DNA of 35,675 nt. Source: Planctomycetota bacterium. Its GTDB lineage: Bacteria; Planctomycetota; SZUA-567; H5-PLA8. How positions within the stretch are numbered: position 1 is the stretch's first letter; every line of letters begins with the position of its first letter. Below the pieces are notes generated by a model. The model was not told where the DNA came from. It made no database searches and worked only from the letters and a program-made list of their open reading frames with translations. The DNA lies in NCBI GenBank assembly GCA_026184295.1, contig JAHCJK010000044.1:1-35675 (forward strand), in the 5' to 3' direction. This document shows positions 1 through 7,695 of the stretch, one piece after another. The position numbers and the translations under genes are program-made.

Positions 1-1
1 A

Positions 2-721
2 CGCGCGATGATCATGCGCCAGGAAGGCCTCAGCCACCGCCACCACGTCACGCTCGAAAACCTGCACGACATGCTCGCCGCCGGCACCGCCGTCTCGCTC
101 AAGGTCATCCTCAAGGTGGACGTGATGGGCTCGCTCGCGCCGCTCGAAAACGCGATCAACGAACTCTCCACCGGCGAGGCCAAGATCGAGGTGCTGCACT
201 CGGCCGTCGGCGCGATCAACGAGACCGACATCACGCTCGCCGACGCCTCGGACGCGATCGTGATCGGCTTCGGCGTCACCGCCGACCCCAACGCCCGCAA
301 GCTGGCCGAGGAACGCGGCGTCGATCTGCGCACCTACGAGATCATCTACGAGGTGGTCGACGAGATGCGCAAGGCGCTCGAAGGCAAGCTCAAGCCGATC
401 GAGCAGGAATCGATCCAGGGGCATTTGCAGGTGCGCCAGACGTTCAAGATCAGCAAGGTGGGCACGGTGGCCGGCTGCTTCGTGGGCGACGGCATCGTCA
501 CCCGCAACAGCTCGGTGCGCCTGATCCGCGAAGGCAAGCCGATCTGGCACGGCAAGCTCGACAGCCTCAAGCGCGTGAAGGAAGACGTCCGCGAAGTGCG
601 CGAAGGCTTCGAATGCGGCGTGAAGCTGGACGGCTACGACGACGTGAAGGTGGGCGACATCATCGAGTCCTACACCGTCACGCAGGTCGCGCGCACGCTG
701 GACGGGGCGGAAAAGAAGTAA
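2..721 (+). CDS. infB: Translation initiation factor IF-2, C-terminal part (5' truncated)
   Basis: This is the 3' end of infB; the GTPase domain and everything before it lie outside the window. IF-2 is a cytosolic GTPase that places initiator fMet-tRNA on the 30S subunit and promotes subunit joining. The visible 239 codons match IF-2 domains III and IV: 'LKVDVMGSLAPLENAI' and 'VLHSAVGAINETDITLA' are typical of domain III, and 'VRQTFKISKVGTVAGC' followed by 'RLIREGKPIWHGKLDSLKR' and 'GFECGVKLDGYDDVKVGD' is the fMet-tRNA-binding C-terminal barrel. The frame is open to the first base, so the ATG at 8 is internal. It ends with TAA and meets the opposing gene at 744 after only 22 bases. In many bacteria ylxP and rbfA follow directly; here three minus-strand genes intervene. 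Confidence 0.97.
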   Translation, partial: RAMIMRQEGLSHRHHVTLENLHDMLAAGTAVSLKVILKVDVMGSLAPLENAINELSTGEAKIEVLHSAVGAINETDITLADASDAIVIGFGVTADPNARKLAEERGVDLRTYEIIYEVVDEMRKALEGKLKPIEQESIQGHLQVRQTFKISKVGTVAGCFVGDGIVTRNSSVRLIREGKPIWHGKLDSLKRVKEDVREVREGFECGVKLDGYDDVKVGDIIESYTVTQVARTLDGAEKK

Positions 722-743
722 GCGCCGCCCGGGGCCCTGCCCG

Positions 744-2384
744 CTACTTCGGCATGGGCCACGGCCGCAGGCGGTACAGGCAGCCGCCGGATGGAATCTC
801 CGCCTGCCAGTCGATGCCGGGGGCCCTGCCGCCCAGGGCCGGCCGAGCCCCCGGATTCGGGAAAAAGCCCTGGTCCACGGCCGAAAAAGTTCCGGCCGTG
901 AAGAGTTCCGTGTCCGTCCACACGACCGGCTGCTTGGGAACCACGGGGCCCCAGGTCACCTCGCCCGTGCTCAGGTCCGCGTAGGCCAGGCGCGAACGCT
1001 GGTCCGCCATCTGGTAGAACGCGATCTTTTCGTCCCTGACCGCGAAGATGCGCGCGCCTTTCGCAAACGGATTTAGATCCGCGGCGGCCGGCGTGCCGGC
1101 GGCGGGCTTCAGCCCTTCGAAATCCTTCTTCCAGCGAACCTCGCCGGTGCGCGCGTCCAGCGCCAGCATGCGTTGCGCGCCCCCGGCCGGCGCGTCCGGG
1201 TCCACGAGGATCGCGATCGCCAGCCCGCCGGACACCGCGAGATCGGCCGGCGCCCATCTTCCCTGCGGTTCGATGCGCCAGAGTTCCCTGCCGGTCTCCA
1301 AATCGCACGCGGTCAGCACCGCCGCCGCCTTCGGAGCTTTCTGTTCGGAGGCCGCGAATACGCCCGCCGCGCAGACCGTCTTCGTCTCCCGGTCGCAGGC
1401 CAGGCGCCGCATCCCGAAGGCGTTGGGGATGTCCCATGTCCAGCGCGGCGACGGCGTCGTCGTCTCGAAGCATTGCACGCGCGCCGTCCAGAATCCGTCG
1501 TCCCGGCGGCCCGGCCCGGGATGGAACCGCCGCCCGTACAGCACCGCCACGCAACGGCCGGGGTCCCCGGCCATGGCTTCAAACCCGCCGTTCCGGGCGA
1601 GGTCCTCCCACCCGCGCCGCGGAATCCCGCCGCCGGGCGCGCGGGGCGCGCGCTCCGTCGCGAGCGGTTCGCGCAGCAGGATCTCGCCCGTCGAAGGGTT
1701 CACCGACCACAGGGTGAACTTGGCCGCCTGCGCGCCATCGGCTCCGGTTTCGTACGACAGTTCGAGGTGGGAGACCTGGCGCGCGTGCAGGTCGCGGGAT
1801 TCGTTCGTCTTCCCCGCGAAGTACATGGGAAAGGTGAACGGCTGGAACCGCAAGCCCTTCCACCAGGCGGTCGTGCGCGTGGCGGGATCGTAGCGTCCCA
1901 GTTCCGCGTAGCGCCGGTCCGCCGTGCGGCGTTCGCACAGCAGCGCGCCGTCCGGCAGGACCATCGTCGGCCAGCCCGCCGCATCGTCGCCGAACCCGAA
2001 CTGCCCCGCCGGCAGATCGCGTCCCGAAGCGCGGTCGAGGACCTGGTTCCCCAAGAGGGCGAACTGGGCACAGACCAGCATGACCGGCGCGCCGTCCGCC
2101 TTCATCGTCCGGCGCCAGATCTCGCCACCGGGCGAAAAGCGTTCCACCAGGTAGGTCAGGCGGCGCTGTTTTTCCAACGTGCCCGCGCGCTCAAGGGCCT
2201 TCCGCAACGCCGGCAGCACCTCGTCGTCCATGCGAAGCAGCGCCGCGGTCGCCTCTTCGCGCGCCTCGAATCGCTCGTCGTCGAGGCGCTCGATCCAGGC
2301 GCCCGCTTCCACGCCCGAAGCGGCGTGCGCGCAGGCCCAACCCATCAGAACGGCGGCCAAGCAGCCACGGAATCTCACACGCAT
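744..2384 (-). CDS. Secreted PQQ-like beta-propeller protein with HEAT-like lead-in
   Basis: 546 residues. An N-terminal signal peptide (about residues 1-24, 'CLAAVLMGWACAHAASG') directs export. Next comes a short helical segment, 'WIERLDDERFEAREEATAAL', the HEAT-like motif often seen before WD40/PQQ propellers in planctomycete-type proteins (from memory). The rest holds repeats of the PQQ-propeller kind, such as 'LETGRELWRIEPQGRW' and 'LDARTGEVRWKKDFEG', with 'LSTGEVTWGPVV' near the end. No catalytic residues were recognised; it may be a periplasmic or surface binding or scaffold protein. The start at 2384 is supported by a strong ribosome site, TAAGGAGGGG at 2388-2397. The gene stands alone on the minus strand and converges with infB. 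Confidence 0.85.
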   Translation of the reverse strand: MRVRFRGCLAAVLMGWACAHAASGVEAGAWIERLDDERFEAREEATAALLRMDDEVLPALRKALERAGTLEKQRRLTYLVERFSPGGEIWRRTMKADGAPVMLVCAQFALLGNQVLDRASGRDLPAGQFGFGDDAAGWPTMVLPDGALLCERRTADRRYAELGRYDPATRTTAWWKGLRFQPFTFPMYFAGKTNESRDLHARQVSHLELSYETGADGAQAAKFTLWSVNPSTGEILLREPLATERAPRAPGGGIPRRGWEDLARNGGFEAMAGDPGRCVAVLYGRRFHPGPGRRDDGFWTARVQCFETTTPSPRWTWDIPNAFGMRRLACDRETKTVCAAGVFAASEQKAPKAAAVLTACDLETGRELWRIEPQGRWAPADLAVSGGLAIAILVDPDAPAGGAQRMLALDARTGEVRWKKDFEGLKPAAGTPAAADLNPFAKGARIFAVRDEKIAFYQMADQRSRLAYADLSTGEVTWGPVVPKQPVVWTDTELFTAGTFSAVDQGFFPNPGARPALGGRAPGIDWQAEIPSGGCLYRLRPWPMPK

Positions 2385-2387
2385 GCG

Positions 2388-2412
2388 CCCCTCCTTATGT
2401 GAACTAGTACAC
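2388..2412 (-). promoter_or_regulatory. Ribosome site and small palindrome before the propeller gene
   Basis: On the minus strand a very strong Shine-Dalgarno sequence (TAAGGAGGGG, 2388-2397) fixes the start at 2384. Directly upstream, 2399-2412 is a 14-bp near-palindrome around ACTAGT with one mismatched pair, which could be an operator half-buried in the leader; this is only a guess. The rest of the gap up to 2616 shows no gene and no convincing promoter. Confidence 0.5.
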
Positions 2413-2616
2413 TCATGTGTAATAGACGGCCGCGAGAGAAGGTTGTGACGAGAAAATATACGTGCGCGTTACGCGTTACTGCTTCGGGAGTTATGTGGTG
2501 CCTGGAGAAGCGCGGGGGGTAAGGAACGGCCGCGGCGCAGCGCGGCCGGGCTCACGGGACATGATGCCCCACGGGCCGTGCACTTCCACAGAGGAGCCGG
2601 GCATTCGTGCGGCGGC

Positions 2617-2973
2617 TTACTCGTCCACCAGCACCTTAAAGCCGCCGTAGAGCATGCGCTTGACGTCGAAGGGCATGGGCGATCCGGCTGTGCAGGTCAG
2701 GCGCTTGTCTTTCATCACCTTGGCGTTCACGCGGTCGCGGTGCGCGCGCGATTTGTACACGATCCACGAAAAGAAGACCGTCTCGCCGGGCTTGCACTTC
2801 ATCGCCTTGGGGAACGAGCCCACGCCCTTGATCTTCAGGTCGTCGCCGCAGGCCTCGCGGTATTCCAGCGCCCCGTGCTCGCGCCAAACTTTCCCCGCCA
2901 TCTTGGAGAGCTTCAGGTAGGCCTTGATCTTCTTTTTCGCAATCGGCAGCACAAATCCGTCAACGTAGGGCAT
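2617..2973 (-). CDS. DUF1428 (YbaA-like) family protein
   Basis: 118 residues. It follows the DUF1428 pattern from end to end: 'MPYVDGFVLPIAKKK' at the start, 'EYREACGDDLKIKGVGSF' in the middle, 'ETVFFSWIVYKSRAHRD' and the ending 'MPFDVKRMLYGGFKVLVDE'. The family has a ferredoxin-like (dimeric alpha/beta barrel) fold and no established reaction. The frame is open back to 3006, but GGAGG at 2981-2985 sits seven bases before the ATG at 2973, which also matches the usual family start, so I chose it. It lies just downstream of the reductase gene at 3016-3561 on the same strand, 42 bases away, so the two are probably co-transcribed. Confidence 0.88.
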   Translation of the reverse strand: MPYVDGFVLPIAKKKIKAYLKLSKMAGKVWREHGALEYREACGDDLKIKGVGSFPKAMKCKPGETVFFSWIVYKSRAHRDRVNAKVMKDKRLTCTAGSPMPFDVKRMLYGGFKVLVDE

Positions 2974-3015
2974 GGGCATTCCTCCGAAGGTTGATGCACT
3001 TTGCAATGAGCGCGG

Positions 3016-3561
3016 CTATCGCCGCGGTTCATACCGCAGCGCCACCGCCCCCGAACCGAGCGGATGCCGGTCCACGAGCTTCAAGTCGATGGGCTTCGAA
3101 AGCCCCGCGAACAGCGTCGGGCCGTAGCCCGCCAGCCTGGGGTGCACCACCAGTTGGTACTCGTCGATCAACCCCAGGTCCGCCAGCGCGAGCGGGAGTG
3201 TGACGCCGCCCACGAGCAGGCCCTTGCCCGGCATCTGCTTGAGCCGTTCGACGGCGGTGCGCAGGTCGCCGCTCAAAAGCTCCGCGTTCCAATCGACGCG
3301 CGCGAGGGTGCTCGAGACGACGTACTTTTTCGCCGCGTCGATGGTACGGCGGAAGGGTTCCATCCACGCGGGCATCTCGCCCGTCCACGCCGGGCGAAAC
3401 GCGGTCTCCATCATTTCATAGGTCACGCGGCCGAAGAGGAGCGCGTCGGCCCGGTTGAGCGTCTCGGCTGCGTGGCGATGCAGTTCTTCGTCCGGAACGA
3501 TGGCCCGATGGTCGCAGCAGCCGTCCAGGGTCACGTTGATGGAGTAGCGAAGCGGTCGCAT
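3016..3561 (-). CDS. Dihydrofolate reductase-like protein (RibD C-terminal domain family)
   Basis: 181 residues covering the whole RibD-C/DHFR-like fold. It opens with 'MRPLRYSINVTLDGCCDH', the usual 'R.l.y.i..SLDG' strand; 'NRADALLFGRVTYEMM' is the family's nucleotide-side helix; 'KGLLVGGVTLPLALADLGLIDEYQLVVHPRLAGYGPTLFAG' is the characteristic second half, with a Gly-Gly phosphate loop. Family members are NADPH-dependent reductases of mostly unknown substrate; true DHFR or riboflavin-pathway function cannot be inferred. It is cytosolic, with no signal peptide. It is the first gene of a likely two-gene unit with the DUF1428 gene and diverges from the DUF503 gene across 143 bases. Confidence 0.87.
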   Translation of the reverse strand: MRPLRYSINVTLDGCCDHRAIVPDEELHRHAAETLNRADALLFGRVTYEMMETAFRPAWTGEMPAWMEPFRRTIDAAKKYVVSSTLARVDWNAELLSGDLRTAVERLKQMPGKGLLVGGVTLPLALADLGLIDEYQLVVHPRLAGYGPTLFAGLSKPIDLKLVDRHPLGSGAVALRYEPRR

Positions 3562-3704
3562 GGCGGAAGACTATCGGCGTCGGACGGAGCGTCCAGTGCG
3601 GAGCGGGCCACGCGCATCTTTGGGTTACGGTTGTAAAGAACCCTGCGTATGCGATATTTCTTTTGCGTCGGCCCCGCCCGATTTTCAGGCCTGAGATGCA
3701 GAGG

Positions 3705-4100
3705 ATGAATGCAAACGACATGTGGGTCGCCGTGCTGCGCCTGGAGATCGCCATTCCCGGCGCGCGCTCGCGCAAGGACCGCCGCCAGGTCGTCAAGAGC
3801 CTGAAGGAGCGCATCCAGAGCCGCTTCAACGTCTGCTGCGCGGAGGTCGGCGACCTGGACACCTGGACGCGCGCGACCCTGGGCGTCACCGCCTGCGCCA
3901 ACGACCGCCAGCTTCTCCAGGAGATGTCCGACGAGATCGTCCGCTACGCGGGCAACGATGCCGGCGCGATGCTCGGCAGCGTGGACCGCGACCTCTTCCG
4001 CTACGGTTCCACCGAAGGCGCCGGCCCCGAGGATGACGAAAAACCGTCGGCGTCCTACGCGGACGAAGCGGACGAGGAAGACGAAGACGACGGGGAATAG
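3705..4100 (+). CDS. ylxP: DUF503/YlxP family protein with acidic tail
   Basis: About 131 residues. The core 'MWVAVLRLEIAIPGARSRKDRRQVVKSLKERIQSRFNV' with 'CCAEVGDLDTWTRATLGVTACAN' is the DUF503/YlxP family, a small ferredoxin-like protein commonly encoded between infB and rbfA and associated with ribosome function. Context supports this: infB lies upstream and rbfA directly downstream. The last 30 or so residues are an added acidic tail ending 'EADEEDEDDGE', which the family does not need. The start is uncertain: ATGs occur at 3696, 3705 and 3720 and none has a well-spaced ribosome site; 3720 would give the usual 'MWV' start. Confidence 0.85.
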   Translation: MNANDMWVAVLRLEIAIPGARSRKDRRQVVKSLKERIQSRFNVCCAEVGDLDTWTRATLGVTACANDRQLLQEMSDEIVRYAGNDAGAMLGSVDRDLFRYGSTEGAGPEDDEKPSASYADEADEEDEDDGE

Positions 4101-4223
4101 CTTCGAAGAAAGCGCCGGCCAACTCGTCTTATGAATATCCCGGCCCTGCAAGTTGCGCTTCAGCCCGACTGGACGAGTTTACCCAGGCCCGGGTTTGGCG
4201 GATGAATACCGCGCGCGCCGGCC

Positions 4224-4229
4224 TATAAT
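4224..4229 (+). promoter_or_regulatory. Perfect -10 hexamer upstream of rbfA
   Basis: TATAAT lies 35 bases before the rbfA start in an otherwise GC-rich gap of 164 bases. TTGGCG at 4195-4200 resembles a -35 box but is 23 bases away, too far for a standard promoter. A separate rbfA promoter is plausible, not shown. Confidence 0.4.
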
Positions 4230-4264
4230 CCGGCTTTTGCCCGACCACCCGAGAAAGAGCGCTC

Positions 4265-4858
4265 ATGGCCATCCGCACCGAACGTCTGAAGGAAGTGATC
4301 CGCGAGACCGCCGCGCAGTTCATCCAGCAGGACCTCAACGATCCGCGCGTCGGCTTCTGCACGGTCACGCACATCGACCTCTCCTCGGACCTCTCCTTCG
4401 CCACGGTGCATGTCTCGGTCTTCGGCGACGACGCGCAGAAGCGCACCACCATGCGCGGCCTCAACGATGCCCGCGGGATGCTCCAGTCGCGCATCGCGCG
4501 CGTGATGAAGACGCGCACCACGCCGCACATCACGATCGAACTCGACGAGTCGGTCGAGAAGAGTTTCCGCATCCTCGACAAGATCAAGGAAGCCCGCGCC
4601 AGCGATCCCGACCACGGCCTGTCCACCCAGGAACCCGCCGCCGCAGGCGACCCGGACGCGGACGACGAGGCCGAAGTGGAAGAAGACGAAGAGGACGAAG
4701 AAGAAGAGGACGAAGAAGAAGATTCGGACGAAGACTCCGAAGACGAGGACGAACCGGACGCGGACGAAGAGGAAGCCGAGGAAGCGCCCGCGAAGCCCGC
4801 GCCGAAGGCTCCCGCCCGCAAGAAGCGCACCCGACGCGAGGAGAACGACGATGCCTGA
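4265..4858 (+). CDS. rbfA: Ribosome-binding factor A with long acidic C-terminal extension
   Basis: 197 residues; typical RbfA is 120-130. Residues 1 to about 115 are a standard RbfA KH-type domain: 'RTERLKEVIRETAAQFIQQDLNDPRVGFCTVTHIDLSSDLSFATVHVSVFG' and 'RIARVMKTRTTPHITIELDES.EKSFRILDKI'. RbfA binds the 30S precursor near helix 1 of 16S rRNA and helps its maturation. Residues from about 125 to 180 are almost entirely Asp and Glu, then a short basic, Ala/Pro-rich end ('KAPARKKRTRR'). The tail is very acidic and probably disordered. The upstream ribosome site (GAGAAAGAG) is weak. The final eight bases overlap the next gene, indicating co-translation. Confidence 0.95.
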   Translation: MAIRTERLKEVIRETAAQFIQQDLNDPRVGFCTVTHIDLSSDLSFATVHVSVFGDDAQKRTTMRGLNDARGMLQSRIARVMKTRTTPHITIELDESVEKSFRILDKIKEARASDPDHGLSTQEPAAAGDPDADDEAEVEEDEEDEEEEDEEEDSDEDSEDEDEPDADEEEAEEAPAKPAPKAPARKKRTRREENDDA

Positions 4859-5165
4859 ACCCACCCACGCCCGACTGAAGCGCATCGCCGCCGCGGTCTT
4901 TTCGCTCGCGCTGTCCGGGGCGGTCCTGCTGCCGGCCGCGGGCTGCGGCAAGCCGCGCCTGTACGGCGAAGGGCGCTTTCACGACATCAGCAAGGTCGAG
5001 AAGGGCATGGACCCCACCGAGGTCCGGCGCATCATGGGCAGCAGCTACAAGCTGGTGATGGAAGAAGGCCTCGGCGGCATGGACATGGGCATCTACATCT
5101 GGGAATACCCGGAAGGCCGCGTGTACTTCAGTCCCAACGGCGTGCAAAAAGTCGTCCCGCGCTAA
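4851..5165 (+). CDS. Small SmpA/BamE-like lipoprotein
   Basis: 104 residues. The N-terminus is a lipoprotein-type signal: basic start, hydrophobic stretch about residues 11-30, and a lipobox-like 'PAAGC' with Cys32. The mature part, 'FHDISKVEKGMDPTEVRRIMGSSYKLV', then 'YIWEYPEGRVYFSPNGVQKV', has the pattern of SmpA/OmlA (BamE) domains: a 'kGMt..eV..ilG.p' helix followed by short strands. BamE itself is part of the outer-membrane assembly complex, but this fold occurs in many small lipoproteins, so a BAM role is not claimed. Its ATG lies inside the end of rbfA (8-base overlap), so it is the last gene of that unit. It stops three bases before the opposing ecfT stop. Confidence 0.75.
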   Translation: MPEPTHARLKRIAAAVFSLALSGAVLLPAAGCGKPRLYGEGRFHDISKVEKGMDPTEVRRIMGSSYKLVMEEGLGGMDMGIYIWEYPEGRVYFSPNGVQKVVPR

Positions 5166-5168
5166 GAC

Positions 5169-6032
5169 TCACAGCCAGGTGCGCACGAACTGGTAGACCT
5201 CGCGCAGGTCCGAGCGGTAAAAAATCTCGTGCAGGTACAGCAGGTAGAGCACCTTCGCGGCCGCGATGAGCAGACTCGCGGCCAGCGACCCCAAGGCCAC
5301 CGCCCACGACCCGATCCCGAACGAACCCGCCGGCGCGGCCGCAGCCTCGCGCCCGGCGTCGAAGCCGCGGCTGGTCACCGAGGCGGCTAAGGTCGTGCTC
5401 CGCCGGATGCAGGACGCCAGCACCGGGCGCATCAGCCCGATCGTCACCGAAAGCGAGGCCGCCGGGCCCGCGCGCAGCGGATGGAACCCGCGCAGGCGCG
5501 CCGCGCGCCAGGCCATCGCGGCTTCCTGCCCCAGCAGCGGGGCGAAGCGCAGCGCGGTGACGGACATGAACGCGAGGCCGTACGGCACGCGGAAGCTCTT
5601 CAGGCCCGCGAGCAGTTCGCCGGGGTCGGTGGTGAACGCGAGCGCCAGGCCCGAAGACGCCGGGAGCACCAGCCGCAGTCCCTGCGTGAGCCCGTAGGCG
5701 AAGCCTTCGCGATAAAGCGCCAGGCCGTGCGGCCCGAGCAGCGACGACCAGAAGGGCGACTCGGGGTGCCACGCGATCCATTCGGTGCGCGGCGCGAGGC
5801 GGTAGAAGACGGCCTGCGTCGAGGCCATGCCCCACAGCACCAGCGCCAGGCCGCCCAGGCTGACCACGACGCGCCGCCAGCGCCCCGTCCAGACGCCCGA
5901 CATCAGCAGCGCGAAGACGCCCAGCGCGGCCGCCAGGCCCAGCGCTTCGGGCCGGTCGAGCAGCACCGCCCAGAGCCCGGCCTGGAAGAGCAGGAGCAGC
6001 TTGGCGCGCGGATCGAGCATGGATCGCTTCAT
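5169..6032 (-). CDS. ecfT: ECF transporter transmembrane component EcfT (YkoC/CbiQ family)
   Basis: 287 residues, strongly hydrophobic, with the 'LDPRAKL' N-terminus of the EcfT/CbiQ family. It should be the permease scaffold that couples the ATPases to the S component. Two coupling-helix motifs of the 'A-R-G' type are visible: 'RLRGF' at about 179-183 and 'SRGFD' at about 221-225. Membrane segments can be seen near 15-45, 55-75, 115-135, 150-170 and 240-268. The start at 6032 was chosen because its ATG overlaps the TGA of the ATPase gene by four bases (ATGA), the usual coupling in such operons; it also gives the expected family length. It is the last gene of the S-AA-T order, the same order as ykoE-ykoD-ykoC. 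Confidence 0.88.
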   Translation of the reverse strand: MKRSMLDPRAKLLLLFQAGLWAVLLDRPEALGLAAALGVFALLMSGVWTGRWRRVVVSLGGLALVLWGMASTQAVFYRLAPRTEWIAWHPESPFWSSLLGPHGLALYREGFAYGLTQGLRLVLPASSGLALAFTTDPGELLAGLKSFRVPYGLAFMSVTALRFAPLLGQEAAMAWRAARLRGFHPLRAGPAASLSVTIGLMRPVLASCIRRSTTLAASVTSRGFDAGREAAAAPAGSFGIGSWAVALGSLAASLLIAAAKVLYLLYLHEIFYRSDLREVYQFVRTWL

Positions 6033-7693
6033 GCGCGCCTCCAGGTCCCGCGCAGGTATTCCGCGAGCCGCGCGGCCGTGCGGCACGGCGGAACGCCCAG
6101 GCGTTCGCACAAGGCCGGCAGCGCCGGGCGGCGCAGGCCCGCGCGCTTGACGAGGTCCGCGTCGGCGAAGACCTGCGCGGGCGTACCCTGCGCGGCGATC
6201 TTGCCGGACGCGAGCACCACCACGCGGTCGGCCCAGGCGCAGGCGAGATCGACGTCGTGCGTGCTGAAGACGACGCTCGCGCAGGCTTCGCCCACCGCGT
6301 GCAGCAGGCGTTCGATGTGGACGCGGTCCTGCCCGGTCGTCGGTTCGTCGAGCAGCAGGACGTCCACGCCCATGCTCAGCACCGAGGCCGCCGCGAGCCG
6401 CAGGCGCTGCCCGCGCGAGAGCGCCATGGGGGCCTCGCGGGGGCGGTCGGCCAGGCCGAGCGCTGCGAGCGCCTGGCGACCGCGCGCCTCGGCTTCCGCG
6501 GGCTTCATACGCAAACCGTAACGCGGCCCGAAGGCGGCCTCGTCGAGCGCCGTGGCGCGGATCAGCATCGCGTCGGGGTTCTGAAAGGTGTAGCCGCGCC
6601 GCGCGGTCCCGCGCACGCGGCCTTGCCCCGGGGACAGCACGCCGGCGAAGAGCGCCAGCAGCGTGCTCTTGCCCGAACCGTTCGCGCCCAGCAGCGCAAT
6701 GCGTTCGCCCTTGCGCACGGACAGGCTCACGCCGTCCAGGATTGCCGTCCCGCGTTCGTAACCGAAGACGACGCCTTCCGCCGCCAGCAGTTCCTCGCCG
6801 GGCGCGCGGGCGGGCGGTTCTTCGGCCGTGGCCGCGGGCGCGCCGGTCTTGCCCATCGCGTACCAATCGGCCAGGCCGGCCTCGTCGCGCACGCCGGCCT
6901 CCCAGGCCTCCGGAACCTGCCGCGCGACCTCCGCCGCGATGGGCACGCGCAGGCCCAGCCCGCCGAGGGTCTCGACCGCGCGGCGCAGGCCTTCCTCGCC
7001 GAAGGTCTCCGCGTCCAGCGTCACCCGCCCGCCGGCGACGGCGAGCACGCGGCCGGGGCGCAGCGCGGAGCCGCCGCGCGACGGGTCCAGCCAGTCTTCC
7101 ATGCGGTGTTCGGCCAGCAGCATGGCCACGCCGCGCGTGTCGCGCAGCGCGCCCAGCGCGGCGAGCACTTCGGCCGCGCCGGCGGGGTCGAGCTGCGAGA
7201 GCGGTTCGTCGAGCAGCAGCAGGCGCGGCGCGAGCGCCAGGGCCGCGGCGATGACCAGGCGCTGCTTCTGCCCGCCCGAGAACGTTCCGGGATCGCCGCC
7301 GGCCTTGCCCGCCAGGCCCACGGCGGCCAGCGCTTCCTCGACGCGCGCGGCGACTTCGGCCTCGGGCACGCCCGCGTTGCGCAGCCCGAAGGCGACTTCG
7401 TCGAAGGCGCGCCCGGAAAAGATCTGATCGTCGGGGCTCTGAAAGACGACGCCGCAGCGCAGGCCGTCGGCGGCCACGCGTTCGCCCTCCAGCCGCCCGG
7501 TGCTCGACCCGGGCAACAGCCCGCCGAGCACCTTCAGCAGCGTGCTCTTGCCGCCGCCGGTCGGCCCGGCCAGCGCGAGCACTTCGCCCGCGCGCACGGC
7601 CACGGATGCGTCGCTCAGCGCCGCGCCCGGGCGACCCGGGTAGCGGAAGCTCGCGCCGCGCAGTTCGACGAGGTGGGGTGCCGGTTCGCCCAT
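6029..7693 (-). CDS. ecfA: ECF transporter ATPase, two ABC domains in one chain (YkoD-like)
   Basis: 554 residues with two complete ABC ATPase domains. Domain 1 (about 7-230): Walker A 'GPTGGGKST', Q-loop 'VVFQSPDDQIF', signature 'FSGGQKQRL', Walker B 'LLLLDEPLSQLD', switch His in 'LAEHRMED'. Domain 2 (about 325-530): Walker A 'GANGSGKST', 'YTFQNPDAML', Walker B 'VLLLDEPTTGQD', switch His in 'STHDVD'; its signature reads 'LSRGQRLRL', so the first Gly of SGGQ is Arg. An Ala/Pro-rich linker joins them. ECF transporters usually use two separate ATPases; fused pairs are known in the YkoD group. The start at 7693 lies two bases after the S-component stop. A longer open frame runs upstream on this strand but is out of phase with the real neighbouring gene. 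Confidence 0.93.
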   Translation of the reverse strand: MGEPAPHLVELRGASFRYPGRPGAALSDASVAVRAGEVLALAGPTGGGKSTLLKVLGGLLPGSSTGRLEGERVAADGLRCGVVFQSPDDQIFSGRAFDEVAFGLRNAGVPEAEVAARVEEALAAVGLAGKAGGDPGTFSGGQKQRLVIAAALALAPRLLLLDEPLSQLDPAGAAEVLAALGALRDTRGVAMLLAEHRMEDWLDPSRGGSALRPGRVLAVAGGRVTLDAETFGEEGLRRAVETLGGLGLRVPIAAEVARQVPEAWEAGVRDEAGLADWYAMGKTGAPAATAEEPPARAPGEELLAAEGVVFGYERGTAILDGVSLSVRKGERIALLGANGSGKSTLLALFAGVLSPGQGRVRGTARRGYTFQNPDAMLIRATALDEAAFGPRYGLRMKPAEAEARGRQALAALGLADRPREAPMALSRGQRLRLAAASVLSMGVDVLLLDEPTTGQDRVHIERLLHAVGEACASVVFSTHDVDLACAWADRVVVLASGKIAAQGTPAQVFADADLVKRAGLRRPALPALCERLGVPPCRTAARLAEYLRGTWRRA

Positions 7694-7695
7694 GC

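Noticed and set aside
1173..2402. Long plus-strand frame opposite the propeller gene, and similar long frames opposite other genes (e.g. 6257-7762, 7606-9747, 14819-16666, 16670-19042)
   Set aside because: High GC leaves frames open on the opposite strand. The translations are Arg/Ala/Gly-rich with no domain, while the other strand encodes recognisable proteins.
3631..3660. Promoter TTGTAA / ATATTT before the DUF503 gene
   Set aside because: Spacing of 17 is right, but both boxes match weakly and the start codon is uncertain, so it is not listed as a feature.
4129..4830. Ser-rich open frame opposite rbfA
   Set aside because: It is the antisense reading of the Asp/Glu-rich tail of RbfA (GAC/GAA codons read as Ser/Val/Phe codons) and has no independent support.
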